Shown: positions 1 through 8,027, counted from the first letter of the stretch. The stretch: 27,758 bases of DNA from Sulfonitrofixus sp039714575 (GCA_039714575.1 JBDLJE010000023.1:1-27758), one strand, 5' to 3'. Notes: generated by a model not told the origin, from the letters alone. Translations and numbers: made by a program.

Positions 1-172
1 ACACGTCCGGGTTTGCTTTTACGTAGACCATAATGCTCTGCATGGCATTGCGTGTGTTCTGCACAGTTTCAATATCGTCATGAAAGGTCGATGCATACGT
101 GGTTTTGGAAAAGAGTGTAAAAGGCAGACTTAACAGACACAAAAACACAATCAGCTTTTTGGTTACTTTCAT
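1..172 (-). CDS. Secreted protein of unknown function, C-terminus outside the window
   Basis: Partial gene reading off the left edge; the first 57 codons are open. It begins MKVTKKLIVFLCLLSLPF, a classic Sec signal peptide: a positively charged start and a hydrophobic core, with likely cleavage near FSKTTYA. The mature part starts with a polar, probably helical stretch (residues about 30-57, rich in N, D, Q and V). The ATG at 172 is preceded by GGAG at good spacing. The length of the visible mature region is too small to name a family. A periplasmic sensor or a heme or ligand-binding helical domain would be compatible, but nothing seen proves it. Its start is separated by about 80 bases from the small open frame at 252-434 in the same direction. 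Confidence 0.6.
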   Translation of the reverse strand, partial: MKVTKKLIVFLCLLSLPFTLFSKTTYASTFHDDIETVQNTRNAMQSIMVYVKANPDV

Positions 173-251
173 ATATCTCCAACTGATCTGTATTGTTTAT
201 GTTCTATATATAAACTAAATAAAACATACTATCATACATTATGCACCTTAA

Positions 252-434
252 TTATTCAATCATTTGCAATGCAATAATTATGAGAATGGAGACAGTACTC
301 AGGAAGACAATTTCCTTCACTCGAATAGATTCATCTAACTGGTAAAGCAAGAAACTTTCTTTGTTGCTTAGTAGCCAGACAATAATGATAACGAAAATAA
401 AGTTTATAATTTTGGAAATAACGGTTGACTCTAG
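252..434 (-). pseudogene. Possible small two-helix membrane protein or remnant, no normal start codon
   Basis: A 60-codon open frame between a TGA at 435-437 and a TAA at 252-254. The translation reads like a membrane protein: a hydrophobic segment at residues about 8-22 (IINFIFVIIIVWLL), a charged loop with DESIRVKE, and a second hydrophobic segment at about 42-57. No ATG, GTG or TTG lies near its beginning; the first candidates are TTG at codon 29 and GTG at codon 39, both after helix 1. An ATT start or a decayed gene that lost its 5' end are the options. It lies directly downstream of, and in the same direction as, the RHIM-like gene. Coding status is unproven: hydrophobic translations are common in AT-rich DNA. 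Confidence 0.3.
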
Positions 435-435
435 T

Positions 436-463
436 CAATAAATGACCGCTAGGGCATTTATTG
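436..463. repeat. AT-rich 9-bp inverted repeat downstream of the RHIM-like gene
   Basis: Arms CAATAAATG (436-444) and CATTTATTG (455-463) are exact reverse complements around a 10-base centre in which two more C-G pairs can form. It sits 20 bases past the stop codon of the gene at 484-993. No run of T follows in either direction, so it is not a standard intrinsic terminator. It could act as a 3' stabilising hairpin or a protein-binding site. Confidence 0.45.
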
Positions 464-483
464 GTTACGAGGTTTTGTTAACT

Positions 484-993
484 TCATAAAATACCAAATA
501 AACCAGAAACTGCACCACCAAGTACAGCAGCTACAGTTGGATTACTAATAAATGTTTTTAATAAAGCTTTTGCTTCTTTTTTTTCTTCTAATGTTGATTC
601 TGAGTTATCAATTTCGTTTACTAGTTGTTCGAAAGAATTAACTATGTTTTGAATGTTTCCATCACCAACTTGTACATTTGAGTTATTAATATGGAATGTT
701 GTATTTGTAGCCACTTTTTCTTCTTTTTTCTGTTTTGATTCTTTTATAGTGCTTACTGAATAATGTGCATGTTTTCCTCTTATGCCTGAGTTAAATTGCA
801 CATCAGTGATAATAAATCGTTCCTCAGTTCCATTAGGAAGAGGTTGAATCATAATATCACCTTCTTTAGTTGATAGTTTTTCATCAAAAAATATCATTTT
901 TGATTCACCGAATTTTGTTTTATATGGTCCAAATCGTTGCCCAGTTTCATTTTCAAAAAAGGCATTATCTGTCATTAATCGTTGAATTGACAT
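484..993 (-). CDS. Orphan protein with RHIM-like amyloid motif and hydrophobic C-terminus
   Basis: 169 residues, no enzyme signature recognised. The N-terminal part (1-80) is a beta-rich small domain of unknown type. A lysine/glutamate-rich linker (84-92) leads to FHINNSNVQVGDGNIQNI at about 100-117, which contains V-Q-V-G-x-x-N, the core pattern of RIP homotypic interaction motifs (RHIM) and related bacterial amyloid motifs. Next is an acidic helical segment (about 118-148), then a C-terminal glycine-rich hydrophobic stretch (NPTVAAVLGGAVSGLFGIL) that could enter a membrane. By analogy with known RHIM-type proteins it may assemble by self-templating and could belong to a defence or cell-death pathway; that is inference. 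It starts at ATG 993 with GGAG at good spacing. The gene is AT-rich and stands alone. Confidence 0.8.
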   Translation of the reverse strand: MSIQRLMTDNAFFENETGQRFGPYKTKFGESKMIFFDEKLSTKEGDIMIQPLPNGTEERFIITDVQFNSGIRGKHAHYSVSTIKESKQKKEEKVATNTTFHINNSNVQVGDGNIQNIVNSFEQLVNEIDNSESTLEEKKEAKALLKTFISNPTVAAVLGGAVSGLFGIL

Positions 994-1006
994 TTGTATC
1001 TCCTTG

Positions 1007-1020
1007 AATAGTTAACTATT
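1007..1020. promoter_or_regulatory. Perfect 14-bp palindrome, candidate operator
   Basis: AATAGTTAACTATT is its own reverse complement. It lies between the ribosome-binding site of the RHIM-like gene and its presumed -10 box, touching the -10 and probably covering the transcription start. This is the usual place for a dimeric repressor site. Short AT-rich palindromes also arise by chance. Confidence 0.4.
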
Positions 1021-1047
1021 TATTAGAGGATATTCTATATAAGACAA
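1020..1047 (-). promoter_or_regulatory. Putative promoter of the RHIM-like gene
   Basis: Reading on the minus strand, TTGTCT (1047-1042) and TAATAA (1025-1020) are separated by 16 bases and lie upstream of the ATG at 993. An overlapping TATAGAAT offers an alternative -10. Neither hexamer is ideal, so the exact start is uncertain. Confidence 0.35.
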
Positions 1048-1089
1048 CCTAAATTAACCAAAATAGTAAGACATGCTATTTGTCCGGCT

Positions 1090-1110
1090 ATTTTGAATAT
1101 ATTTCAAAAT
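1090..1110. repeat. 8-bp inverted repeat
   Basis: ATTTTGAA (1090-1097) and TTCAAAAT (1103-1110) are exact reverse complements around TATAT. It lies between aroE and the RHIM-like gene; role unknown. Confidence 0.4.
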
Positions 1111-1128
1111 GACATATATAAACAATAA

Positions 1129-1154
1129 ATTCTATAATTATTACTTTATAGAAT
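1129..1154 (-). terminator. AT-rich hairpin downstream of aroE, weak terminator candidate
   Basis: ATTCTATAA (1129-1137) pairs exactly with TTATAGAAT (1146-1154) across an 8-base loop, 75 bases past the aroE stop. On the minus strand the hairpin is followed by TTTATTGTTT, and on the plus strand by GTCTTTTT. The stem is only A/T-rich, so termination here is a suggestion. It is the best candidate for the end of the cvpA-to-aroE transcript. Confidence 0.3.
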
Positions 1155-1228
1155 GTCTTTTTAGATGGTAAAACAGCGTTATTTGGACAAAAGTGTCTTG
1201 TCGTTTGAGGGGTAAAACTGTATGGATA

Positions 1229-2020
1229 TTAAAAGAGAAAGCTCTCTTTCATGTAGTGCTCGATATCGTGCAGGTCGTATGCCGCATGCATAAAGTGGTT
1301 GTTGGCGAGGATGCCTTGTCCCAGTAGCATGTCGGCTCCGTCTTTGGTGGTGATGTTCATCTCTTTGCAGAGCTTGAGGAACGGTGTCTCTTTGCCGTAG
1401 ATGACATCGGCACTGAATGACGCTTTTTCAAGCAGGAGTTCGAGTGTTCCTATGGGGGCAGGGAGGCTGTCGTCCTCCAGTCCGGCAGAGGTCGTGTTGA
1501 CGATAAGATCATAGGTCTCGATCATTATGCTGTCCCACGTCTCGGTTTTAAAGCCAGCCTCTTTAAAGTCTTCCAGGCGGCCGGCTGAACGGTTCATCAC
1601 GGTCACATCCATACCTTCGTCTTTAAAACGGGTAGCGAGTGCCTTGGAGGTGCCGCCGGCACCCAGGACTAGAACAGAGTTGATCTCTCCAAAAGGTGTT
1701 ATAGCATAGACGAAACCGTCAGCGTCAGTGTTGTAGCCGATAAGCGTGCCGTTTTCATTGATGATCGTGTTGACAACGCCGATCTTCTTGGCAAAACCGC
1801 GTATCTCGTCGCAGGCCTCAAAAGCCGCCTCTTTGTGCGGAACGGTGATGTTGGCACCGCTGAGACCAAGCTCGAAGATGGTCTCACGCAGTTTAGAGCC
1901 GTCTTTAAGATGGATGCGGGTGTAGCAGCCGTCAAAACCAAGCGACTTGAAAACATGGTTGTGCATAAGGGGTGAGCGCGAATGTTCTACCGGGTCGCCG
2001 AAGATAGCAAAGAGTCTCAT
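1229..2020 (-). CDS. aroE: Shikimate dehydrogenase (NADP+)
   Basis: Cytoplasmic enzyme reducing 3-dehydroshikimate to shikimate in the chorismate pathway. At 263 residues it has normal family length. Visible motifs are SRSP at 14-17 (substrate binding), NITVPHK with catalytic Lys63, NTD with Asp99, the Rossmann loop GAGGTSKA at 120-127, NRS at 143-145 (the NADP phosphate-binding position in this family), and GADMLLGQG near 228-236 with the substrate-contacting Gln. Nothing essential is missing. The start codon overlaps the trpE stop in an ATGA arrangement (2017-2020), which points to translational coupling. It is the last gene of the long minus-strand operon. Confidence 0.95.
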   Translation of the reverse strand: MRLFAIFGDPVEHSRSPLMHNHVFKSLGFDGCYTRIHLKDGSKLRETIFELGLSGANITVPHKEAAFEACDEIRGFAKKIGVVNTIINENGTLIGYNTDADGFVYAITPFGEINSVLVLGAGGTSKALATRFKDEGMDVTVMNRSAGRLEDFKEAGFKTETWDSIMIETYDLIVNTTSAGLEDDSLPAPIGTLELLLEKASFSADVIYGKETPFLKLCKEMNITTKDGADMLLGQGILANNHFMHAAYDLHDIEHYMKESFLF

Positions 2021-3429
2021 TTTACATCTTTAAGATCGTTTAGAGAGCTTACAAGGGCGCCGAGTTTGTTGTGGACCTCTTGGTATTCCATCTCCGGTAC
2101 AGAGTCCGCTACAATGCCTGCACCGGCCTGTAAGATGACCTTGTCCGGTTTGACAAGCGAGGTGCGGATGGTAATAGCAGAGTCCATATTGCCGTCAAAC
2201 CCGAAGTAACCGATGGCCCCACTGTAAAAACCGCGTTTGAGACCTTCAAACTCGGCAATGAGTTCCATGGCACGGATCTTTGGTGCGCCTGTCATCGTTC
2301 CGGCAGTAAAGGTGGCCGCAAAAAGGTCGAACATGTCTTTGTCTTCGCGAAGCTCGGCAACAACATCGGTCACGATGTGCATGACATGCGAATATTTTTC
2401 AATATGCATCATATCCTCGACTTTTACGGTTCCTGTCTTAGCCACACGGCCGACATCGTTGCGTCCAAGATCGATCAGCATAAGGTGTTCGGCAAGCTCT
2501 TTAGGGTCAGCCAGAAGCTCATCTTCCATCGCTCTGTCCTGCTCTTTGGTCTTGCCGCGTTTGCGTGTACCGGCAATAGGTCGTAGCAGAAGCTCACCGT
2601 CAGTCAGGCGCACCATCACTTCTGGAGATGAGCCGACAATACTGAAATCCTCAAACTCCATCAAAAACATATAGGGTGACGGGTTTTTAGTACGAAGGAT
2701 CCTGTAGAAAGAGAAGGGGTCTACCTCTACATTTCTGGTAAACCTGTTGGTCATCAGTATCTGAAAGACATCACCGCTTTCGATCATCTCTTTAGACTTG
2801 GCGACCATCTCAAAAAACTGCTCTTTAGAGAAGGTGAACGCACCTTCATCTTCACCGATCAACGGTTTGAACGGCGTGTATTGGTAAGAGGACTTCAGGT
2901 CAGCCTCAATAGCGTCAAAATGCTCTTCAAAACCTTCTGTCATCGTCAAAAGTGTTATCTGATGATCTTTGTGTGAATAGACCGCCACCATCTTGGGCAG
3001 AACAAGGTCGAGGTCAGGCACGTTCATCGTGTCTTCGAGTCTGTCCATATAGCTTGCAAGCACCGGCTCAAAGACCTTGACCATGTCGTAACCGATGTAG
3101 CCGATAAAACCGTCAACATAACCGAGTCCCAGCTCTTTAGTGTACTCTTTATATTTCTGTTGGTCGATTTTGCTGTAGTACTCTTTTAAAAAGGCAAATG
3201 GCGACTCTTGGATGACCTCCATGCAGCCTTGGGCGTCAGTGTAGGTAGTGACATTGTCTTTATACTGCAGACGTTCACGCGCACCGATAATGATAATGGA
3301 GTAGTTTCCTTCCGAACTTCCGGCACTTTCAAAGAGAAAACTGATCTCATCGCTAAAGCGTGCCTTGAGCTTTTCATAGACCGCTATCGGTGCAAACTGG
3401 TCGAGCATAAAGTGTTGTGTTTTGATCAC
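2017..3429 (-). CDS. trpE: Anthranilate synthase component I
   Basis: Converts chorismate to anthranilate, using ammonia supplied by a TrpG glutaminase that is not encoded here. 470 residues. The N-terminal domain carries LFESA at 32-36, the region that binds feedback-inhibiting tryptophan. The C-terminal chorismate-binding domain has PIAGTRKRG at 284-292, LIDLGRND near 318-325, HVMHIV near 348, GTMTGAPK at 377-384 and a GAG at 436-438. The Ala in PIAGT favours TrpE over PabB, which has Lys there. It lies 9 bases after the SPOR gene and overlaps aroE by four bases. No leader-peptide attenuator was seen, and the gene sits in the middle of an operon. Confidence 0.93.
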   Translation of the reverse strand: MIKTQHFMLDQFAPIAVYEKLKARFSDEISFLFESAGSSEGNYSIIIIGARERLQYKDNVTTYTDAQGCMEVIQESPFAFLKEYYSKIDQQKYKEYTKELGLGYVDGFIGYIGYDMVKVFEPVLASYMDRLEDTMNVPDLDLVLPKMVAVYSHKDHQITLLTMTEGFEEHFDAIEADLKSSYQYTPFKPLIGEDEGAFTFSKEQFFEMVAKSKEMIESGDVFQILMTNRFTRNVEVDPFSFYRILRTKNPSPYMFLMEFEDFSIVGSSPEVMVRLTDGELLLRPIAGTRKRGKTKEQDRAMEDELLADPKELAEHLMLIDLGRNDVGRVAKTGTVKVEDMMHIEKYSHVMHIVTDVVAELREDKDMFDLFAATFTAGTMTGAPKIRAMELIAEFEGLKRGFYSGAIGYFGFDGNMDSAITIRTSLVKPDKVILQAGAGIVADSVPEMEYQEVHNKLGALVSSLNDLKDVK

Positions 3430-3438
3430 AAGAACCCT

Positions 3439-4224
3439 TTAGATTTTAGTAAGAAAAGCGCCCGCTTCGACGCTTCGCTTGATCACCGGCAGTGCTTCAC
3501 GTGCAGCTGCTTTGGTCTTAAACGGCCCGACAAGGACTTTGTTCAAAGTCTTACCGCTTCGTGTTATCTTGTGGTAAGTGTAGGTGTAACCACGATCAGC
3601 GATCTTCTTTAAAAAGGCTTTTGAAGGCTTATAGGTCGCAAAAGAACCTACCTGGATGTAGTACCGGCCAGACTCTGCAGCCACCGGTCCTTCTGCTTTT
3701 ACAACACTTTTGCTTTTTGGATCGTATTTGCCCGAAGGACGGACGATTTTAGGTTTAAGCACCTGCTTGGTCTCTGCTTTTTGTACCGGTTTTGGCGCTA
3801 CAGTCTTGCTAACGCTTTTTTGCTGAGTCGTTGTTGTATAGTCAGGCTCTTCAAAGACCTCTTCAAAAATACGATCTGTCTCATCTTTGCCATCCGGAAC
3901 AGTCGCTGCAACATCAGCTTCTGGCTCGGTGACCTGTACTTCTTCGACAACAACCTCTTCTTCGACAACTGAAGTCGTGCTCTCCACAACTTCTTCAATG
4001 ACTTCGACTTCCGGTTCTTGAACAACTTCTTCAACAACGACCGCGCTCTTTTTAGGTGCATGCGGCAGAGATGACTCTCTTTTACCGCTGATCTGGTTCA
4101 TAATGACGACCACAACTATAAGCGTAATGGCAAAGGTCGCAATGGTAAGAAGGACCTTTTTTACACTGTTGTTCTTTGCATTTTTGTTTAGAATGATGTC
4201 GTTGAGTTCGTTTTGTTTTTGCAT
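3439..4224 (-). CDS. Membrane-anchored SPOR-domain protein
   Basis: 261 residues, predicted inner-membrane protein with most of its mass in the periplasm. A short cytoplasmic tail precedes one membrane helix (about 23-43, VLLTIATFAITLIVVVVIM). A long Val/Glu/Pro-rich linker (about 60-175) has many EV and VE repeats. The C-terminal SPOR domain (about 186-261) starts RYYIQVGSF and includes KVLVGPFKTKAAARE. SPOR domains bind glycan strands lacking stem peptides at division sites, so a role in septation or peptidoglycan is likely by family knowledge. The gene follows the DUF1882 gene by 4 bases and precedes trpE by 9. Confidence 0.85.
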   Translation of the reverse strand: MQKQNELNDIILNKNAKNNSVKKVLLTIATFAITLIVVVVIMNQISGKRESSLPHAPKKSAVVVEEVVQEPEVEVIEEVVESTTSVVEEEVVVEEVQVTEPEADVAATVPDGKDETDRIFEEVFEEPDYTTTTQQKSVSKTVAPKPVQKAETKQVLKPKIVRPSGKYDPKSKSVVKAEGPVAAESGRYYIQVGSFATYKPSKAFLKKIADRGYTYTYHKITRSGKTLNKVLVGPFKTKAAAREALPVIKRSVEAGAFLTKI

Positions 4225-4228
4225 CTAG

Positions 4229-4723
4229 TTAACCTTTAAAAATTTGGTAGGGCAGATTTAAGATATTGTAGGCATCCGGAAGCCCTGGGTTTGGAAAGAT
4301 ACGCCACTGTTTCTGGAGTTTCTCTTCTAATTTATTTGAGATTATTTTACCAAGTTCTTCTCTTTGTGGAGCTGAAATATCACCACAATAGACATAGAGG
4401 TGCAGATGAGAAGGTGTTTTGCTCTCATAGGCTTTGAAGTCACTAAGTCCTTGGCCGCGTAATATTTTTGAGATCTTATGGTAAAAAAGCTCTTTTTCAT
4501 CGCCATTGTAGTCAATTACAAAATATTTTGCGTCTGCGGGGATAGTGGTGGCCAAGGTGATCTTGCGACTGCGATGTTTTTCGATGAGCTCATCGCTTAA
4601 AAAACTGTTGATCTTCTCATATTTACTTAAGAAGGTACGTCCTTCAAAGGTGATCTTATCAATGATCTTGGGGTGTTTGAGCCAGTAATGATCTCTAATC
4701 AGGGGAAAGAGAGTAGAGATCAT
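4229..4723 (-). CDS. DUF1882 family protein, function unknown
   Basis: 164 residues, predicted soluble and cytoplasmic. It matches my memory of the DUF1882 family, which is found in Campylobacterota next to glyA (as HP0184 in Helicobacter pylori), and the same neighbour order is present here. Visible features are a basic N-terminal half (HRSRK near 50-54), the segment ADAKYFVIDYNGDEKELF, and HLHLYVYCGD near 105-114. The stop lies 4 bases before the SPOR gene, and the start is 6 bases after the glyA stop. No catalytic motif is recognised. The steady linkage to glyA suggests shared expression but says little about function. Confidence 0.75.
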   Translation of the reverse strand: MISTLFPLIRDHYWLKHPKIIDKITFEGRTFLSKYEKINSFLSDELIEKHRSRKITLATTIPADAKYFVIDYNGDEKELFYHKISKILRGQGLSDFKAYESKTPSHLHLYVYCGDISAPQREELGKIISNKLEEKLQKQWRIFPNPGLPDAYNILNLPYQIFKG

Positions 4724-4729
4724 TGGTCT

Positions 4730-5977
4730 CTAGTACGTTGACTGGTTGTAGATAACGAAGTTTTGAGCAAGCTCTTTGAGCTCTTCTTTGATCGCTGCAT
4801 GTTTAGCTTCGTCATTGATGTTGTCAAGAACGTCACACATACGTTCAGCGATGATCTCAAACTCTTTCTCTTTCATGCCGCGAGACGTTAGTGCTGCAGA
4901 ACCTACACGGATACCTGATGTTACAAACGGAGAACGTGTCTCCCCCGGAACAGTGTTCTTGTTGACAGTGATACCGGCGTTGCCAAGTGCTGCATCAGCC
5001 TCTTTGCCTGAGAACTCTTTGTTCAAAAATGAGACAAGTACAAGGTGGTTGTCCGTACCGCCGGAGACAACATCGTAACCACGCTTCATAAGAACGTCAG
5101 CAAGAACGGCTGCGTTTTTCTTGACTTGAACGGCATACTCTTTCCACTCTGGCGAAAGGTTATATTTGAAACCGACCGCTTTTGCAGCGATAACGTGAAC
5201 AAGAGGACCGCCTTGAAGACCCGGGAAGATCGCAGAGTTTACTTTCTTGGCAATATCTTCGTCGTTTGTCATGATCATACCGCCGCGAGGACCGGCAAGT
5301 GTCTTATGCGTTGTAGTCGTAACAACATCAGCATAAGGGAATGGGCTAGGGTGCTCACCGGCAGCTACAAGACCGGCGATGTGTGCGATGTCTGCAAAAA
5401 GAATAGCGCCGACTTCGTCTGCGATCTCACGGAACTTCTTGAAGTCTATCTCTCTGGCGTATGCAGATGCACCGCAAACGATGATCTTAGGCTGTGTTAT
5501 ACGTGCGATATCCAAGACGCGTTCGTAGTTGATGCGACCGTCAAGCTCAACACCGTATGTAAATGAAGAGTAGTTTTTTCCAGAGAACGATGGCTTGGAA
5601 CCGTGAGTCAGGTGACCGCCATGAGAGAGGTCCATACCAAGGATCTTGTCGCCGGCTTTAAGAAGGGCAGCATAGACAGCACCATTTGCCTGAGAACCAG
5701 CGTGCGGCTGAACGTTGGCAAATTTACAGTCGAAAAGTTCACATGCACGGTCTATAGCAAGCTGCTCAACACCGTCAGCATACTCACAACCGCCGTAATA
5801 GCGTTTAGCCGGGTAACCTTCAGCATATTTGTTGGTGAAAACAGAACCCATCGCTTCCATTACAGCAGGAAGCGTAAAGTTCTCAGACGCGATCATCTCC
5901 AGATGGTCTGTTTGACGCTCCAGCTCTTTTTCGCACAGTTCAAAAATCTCATTGTCATACTCTTGTAAAAAACTCAT
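4730..5977 (-). CDS. glyA: Serine hydroxymethyltransferase
   Basis: PLP enzyme that converts serine and tetrahydrofolate into glycine and 5,10-methylene-tetrahydrofolate, the main source of one-carbon units. 415 residues, normal length. Motifs seen: MIASENFTLP at 28-37, NKYAEGYPAKRYYGGCEY at 49-66, PHAGSQAN at 91-98, ADIAHIAGL at 195-203 with the PLP-contacting Asp196, and TTTTHKTLAGPRGG with PLP lysine Lys225. All key residues are present. It lies 38 bases after lysS in the same operon and 6 bases before the DUF1882 gene. The ATG at 5977 has an AAGGATC ribosome-binding site. Confidence 0.96.
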   Translation of the reverse strand: MSFLQEYDNEIFELCEKELERQTDHLEMIASENFTLPAVMEAMGSVFTNKYAEGYPAKRYYGGCEYADGVEQLAIDRACELFDCKFANVQPHAGSQANGAVYAALLKAGDKILGMDLSHGGHLTHGSKPSFSGKNYSSFTYGVELDGRINYERVLDIARITQPKIIVCGASAYAREIDFKKFREIADEVGAILFADIAHIAGLVAAGEHPSPFPYADVVTTTTHKTLAGPRGGMIMTNDEDIAKKVNSAIFPGLQGGPLVHVIAAKAVGFKYNLSPEWKEYAVQVKKNAAVLADVLMKRGYDVVSGGTDNHLVLVSFLNKEFSGKEADAALGNAGITVNKNTVPGETRSPFVTSGIRVGSAALTSRGMKEKEFEIIAERMCDVLDNINDEAKHAAIKEELKELAQNFVIYNQSTY

Positions 5978-6015
5978 GTTGATCCTTCTATTTAATTTTA
6001 GTTTGTATTAGTCGT

Positions 6016-7536
6016 TTACGACTCGTCATCTTCTTTTTCAACTTCATTATGAAGCGGTTTCATTGCCGGGAATAGCAATACATCTCGTATAGAGTGCTCG
6101 TTTGTCAATAGCATAACAAGACGGTCCATACCGATACCTTGGCCTGCTGTCGGTGCCATTCCGTAAGAGAGGGCATTGACAAAGTCGGCATCCATCTCAT
6201 GCGCTTCATCGTCACCTGTCTCCTCTTTTGAAGCCATCTGACCTTCAAAACGTGCAAGCTGGTCAAGCGGGTCGTTAAGCTCAGAGAAGGCATTGGCGAT
6301 CTCACGGCCTGCGATGAACAGCTCAAAGCGGTCTGTCAACTCAGGGTTTTCGTCATTACGGCGTGCCAGCGGAGAGATCTCGACCGGGTACATCGTGATG
6401 AACGTAGGGTTGATCAGCTTCTCTTCGACATACTCGTCAAAAAGCTCACCTTGGAGCTGACCCAGGTTCATCGCTTCGTTGACATCTACATTGCGCTCTT
6501 TCAGGTAAGCGATGATCTTCTCTTTGTCGTTTGTGACATCTGCAGGAACACCGCCGATTGCCGTTAGTGACTCGATGAGCGGGATCTCTGTGAACTTGCT
6601 GTAATCGACTTCCATATCGCCGTACGGAAGAACTGTCGGCAGGTTCAGGTGGTCAAAAAGGTAGGTAAAGTACTCTTTGGTGATCTCAATAAGGTCTTTA
6701 TAGGTCTTGTATGCCCAGTAGAACTCAATAGAGGTGAATTCAGGGTTGTGCGTTGCATCCATCCCCTCATTTCTAAAGTTACGGTTGATCTCGAACACTG
6801 CTTCAAAACCGCCTACGATCAGACGTTTAAGATAGAGCTCCGGAGCGATACGAAGGTAACGGTCGATGCTGAGGGCATTGTGGTGCGTTACAAACGGCTT
6901 GGCGTTTGCGCCGCCGGCGATAGGGTGCATCATCGGTGTCTCGACTTCTAAAAAGCCTTTGTCCTCAAAGAAACGGCGCGTCAGGGAGATCACTTTTGAA
7001 CGTATATGAAAAGTACGGCGAACGTCTGCGTTCATAATAAGGTCAAGGTAACGTTGACGATAGCGAAGCTCTTTGTCAGTAATACCGTGGAACTTCTCAG
7101 GAAGAGGTGAGACGGCCTTTGTCAGGATCTTCAGTGTACCGACATGAAGAGAGAGCTCACCTTTGTTTGTCACAAAAGGAAAACCGCTCACTTCGATGAT
7201 GTCACCGACTTCAAAGTTCTTTTTGAAGACGTCGTTGTAAAAACCTTCCGGAAGATTGTCGCGCGTGACATAGATCTGAAGCATACCGCTCTCATCTTCT
7301 ATCTTAAGGAAGCTGGCCTTACCCATGATACGGAAAAACTTAATACGTCCCGCAACCGTAAAATGTCGGTTCTCTTCACGTTTGTTCTCCATGCCGGCAA
7401 CATCACTGTTAACATCTATGTATTGTTCGATAGTCGTGTTGCGTTCTGTCTGGTTGTCATAAGGGTTGATACCAAGCTCACGCAGTGTGTTGGCTTTTTC
7501 AATACGCTGTTGTATGTATTTGTTTTCTAAGTTCAA
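6016..7536 (-). CDS. lysS: Lysyl-tRNA synthetase, class II
   Basis: Charges tRNA-Lys with lysine in the cytoplasm. 506 residues, typical for the bacterial class II enzyme. An N-terminal OB-fold anticodon-binding domain (about 55-170) includes HFTVAGRIKFFRIMGKASF. The catalytic core shows RYRQRYLDLIMN near 156-167, motif 2 FRNEGMDATHNPEFT near 258-272 and motif 3 GIGMDRLVMLL near 470-480. It is a complete enzyme, not a GenX/PoxA-type paralogue, because the anticodon domain is present. The gene follows fur by 21 bases. Confidence 0.96.
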   Translation of the reverse strand: MNLENKYIQQRIEKANTLRELGINPYDNQTERNTTIEQYIDVNSDVAGMENKREENRHFTVAGRIKFFRIMGKASFLKIEDESGMLQIYVTRDNLPEGFYNDVFKKNFEVGDIIEVSGFPFVTNKGELSLHVGTLKILTKAVSPLPEKFHGITDKELRYRQRYLDLIMNADVRRTFHIRSKVISLTRRFFEDKGFLEVETPMMHPIAGGANAKPFVTHHNALSIDRYLRIAPELYLKRLIVGGFEAVFEINRNFRNEGMDATHNPEFTSIEFYWAYKTYKDLIEITKEYFTYLFDHLNLPTVLPYGDMEVDYSKFTEIPLIESLTAIGGVPADVTNDKEKIIAYLKERNVDVNEAMNLGQLQGELFDEYVEEKLINPTFITMYPVEISPLARRNDENPELTDRFELFIAGREIANAFSELNDPLDQLARFEGQMASKEETGDDEAHEMDADFVNALSYGMAPTAGQGIGMDRLVMLLTNEHSIRDVLLFPAMKPLHNEVEKEDDES

Positions 7537-7557
7537 CGAGTTCTCCTGTGAATGTCG

Positions 7558-8025
7558 TTACTGCTCTTGGCAGTTTTTGCAGATTCCGTAGATCTGCATA
7601 GAGTGGTCTTGCATTTTAAATCCGAACTTTTCAGCGATCTTGTGCTGTTGGTCTTCGATAATATCATCAACAAACTCGGTGATCTCTCCGCATTTGGTAC
7701 AGATCATATGGTCATGATGGTCTTTGGCGCCCAGTTCATACTTTTTGCCCTGTGCCCCAAACGAGAGTGAAGAGACGATGTTGTTCTCTTCAAGCATAGA
7801 CAAGGTTCTATATATTGTTGCGATCCCGGCATTGAGCTCCGGATATTTCTCTTTGATGAGTTGATGCAGCGCTTCAGGTGTCAGGTGCTCTTGAGAGTAG
7901 TAAAGCGTCTCAAGTATCTTTTCACGCTGGTTGGTGAACTTAAGCGCCTTGTCTTTAAGAAGGGCTTTGAAATCAGTTAGAAGTTTATCGTACTCAATGG
8001 TGCGCTCTGTAAAAGATGTTGCCAT
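7558..8025 (-). CDS. fur: Fur family metalloregulator (ferric uptake regulator)
   Basis: 155 residues, DNA-binding repressor of iron uptake genes. The N-terminal winged helix (about 28-95) includes the recognition region NAGIATIYRTLSMLEE. A metal-binding hinge KDHHDHMIC follows at 101-109. Structural zinc is held by two CxxC pairs, Cys109/Cys112 and Cys149/Cys152. The two CxxC pairs and HHDH fit Fur well, as in C. jejuni Fur; PerR is the main alternative. The start sits 2 bases after the cvpA stop, with its GGGAG inside the end of cvpA. The place between cvpA and lysS matches the Campylobacterota order I know. No clear Fur box was found in the shared promoter. Confidence 0.9.
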   Translation of the reverse strand: MATSFTERTIEYDKLLTDFKALLKDKALKFTNQREKILETLYYSQEHLTPEALHQLIKEKYPELNAGIATIYRTLSMLEENNIVSSLSFGAQGKKYELGAKDHHDHMICTKCGEITEFVDDIIEDQQHKIAEKFGFKMQDHSMQIYGICKNCQEQ

Positions 8026-8027
8026 GC

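Noticed and set aside
2237..2674. Plus-strand open frame of 145 codons inside trpE
   Set aside because: Antisense shadow of a clearly coding gene, with serine- and arginine-rich low-quality translation. Similar shadows in fur, ygiQ, ychF and glyA were dropped for the same reason.
3798..4061. Lysine-rich 87-codon frame inside the SPOR gene
   Set aside because: Product of reading the Val/Glu repeat linker in another frame; no independent start signal.
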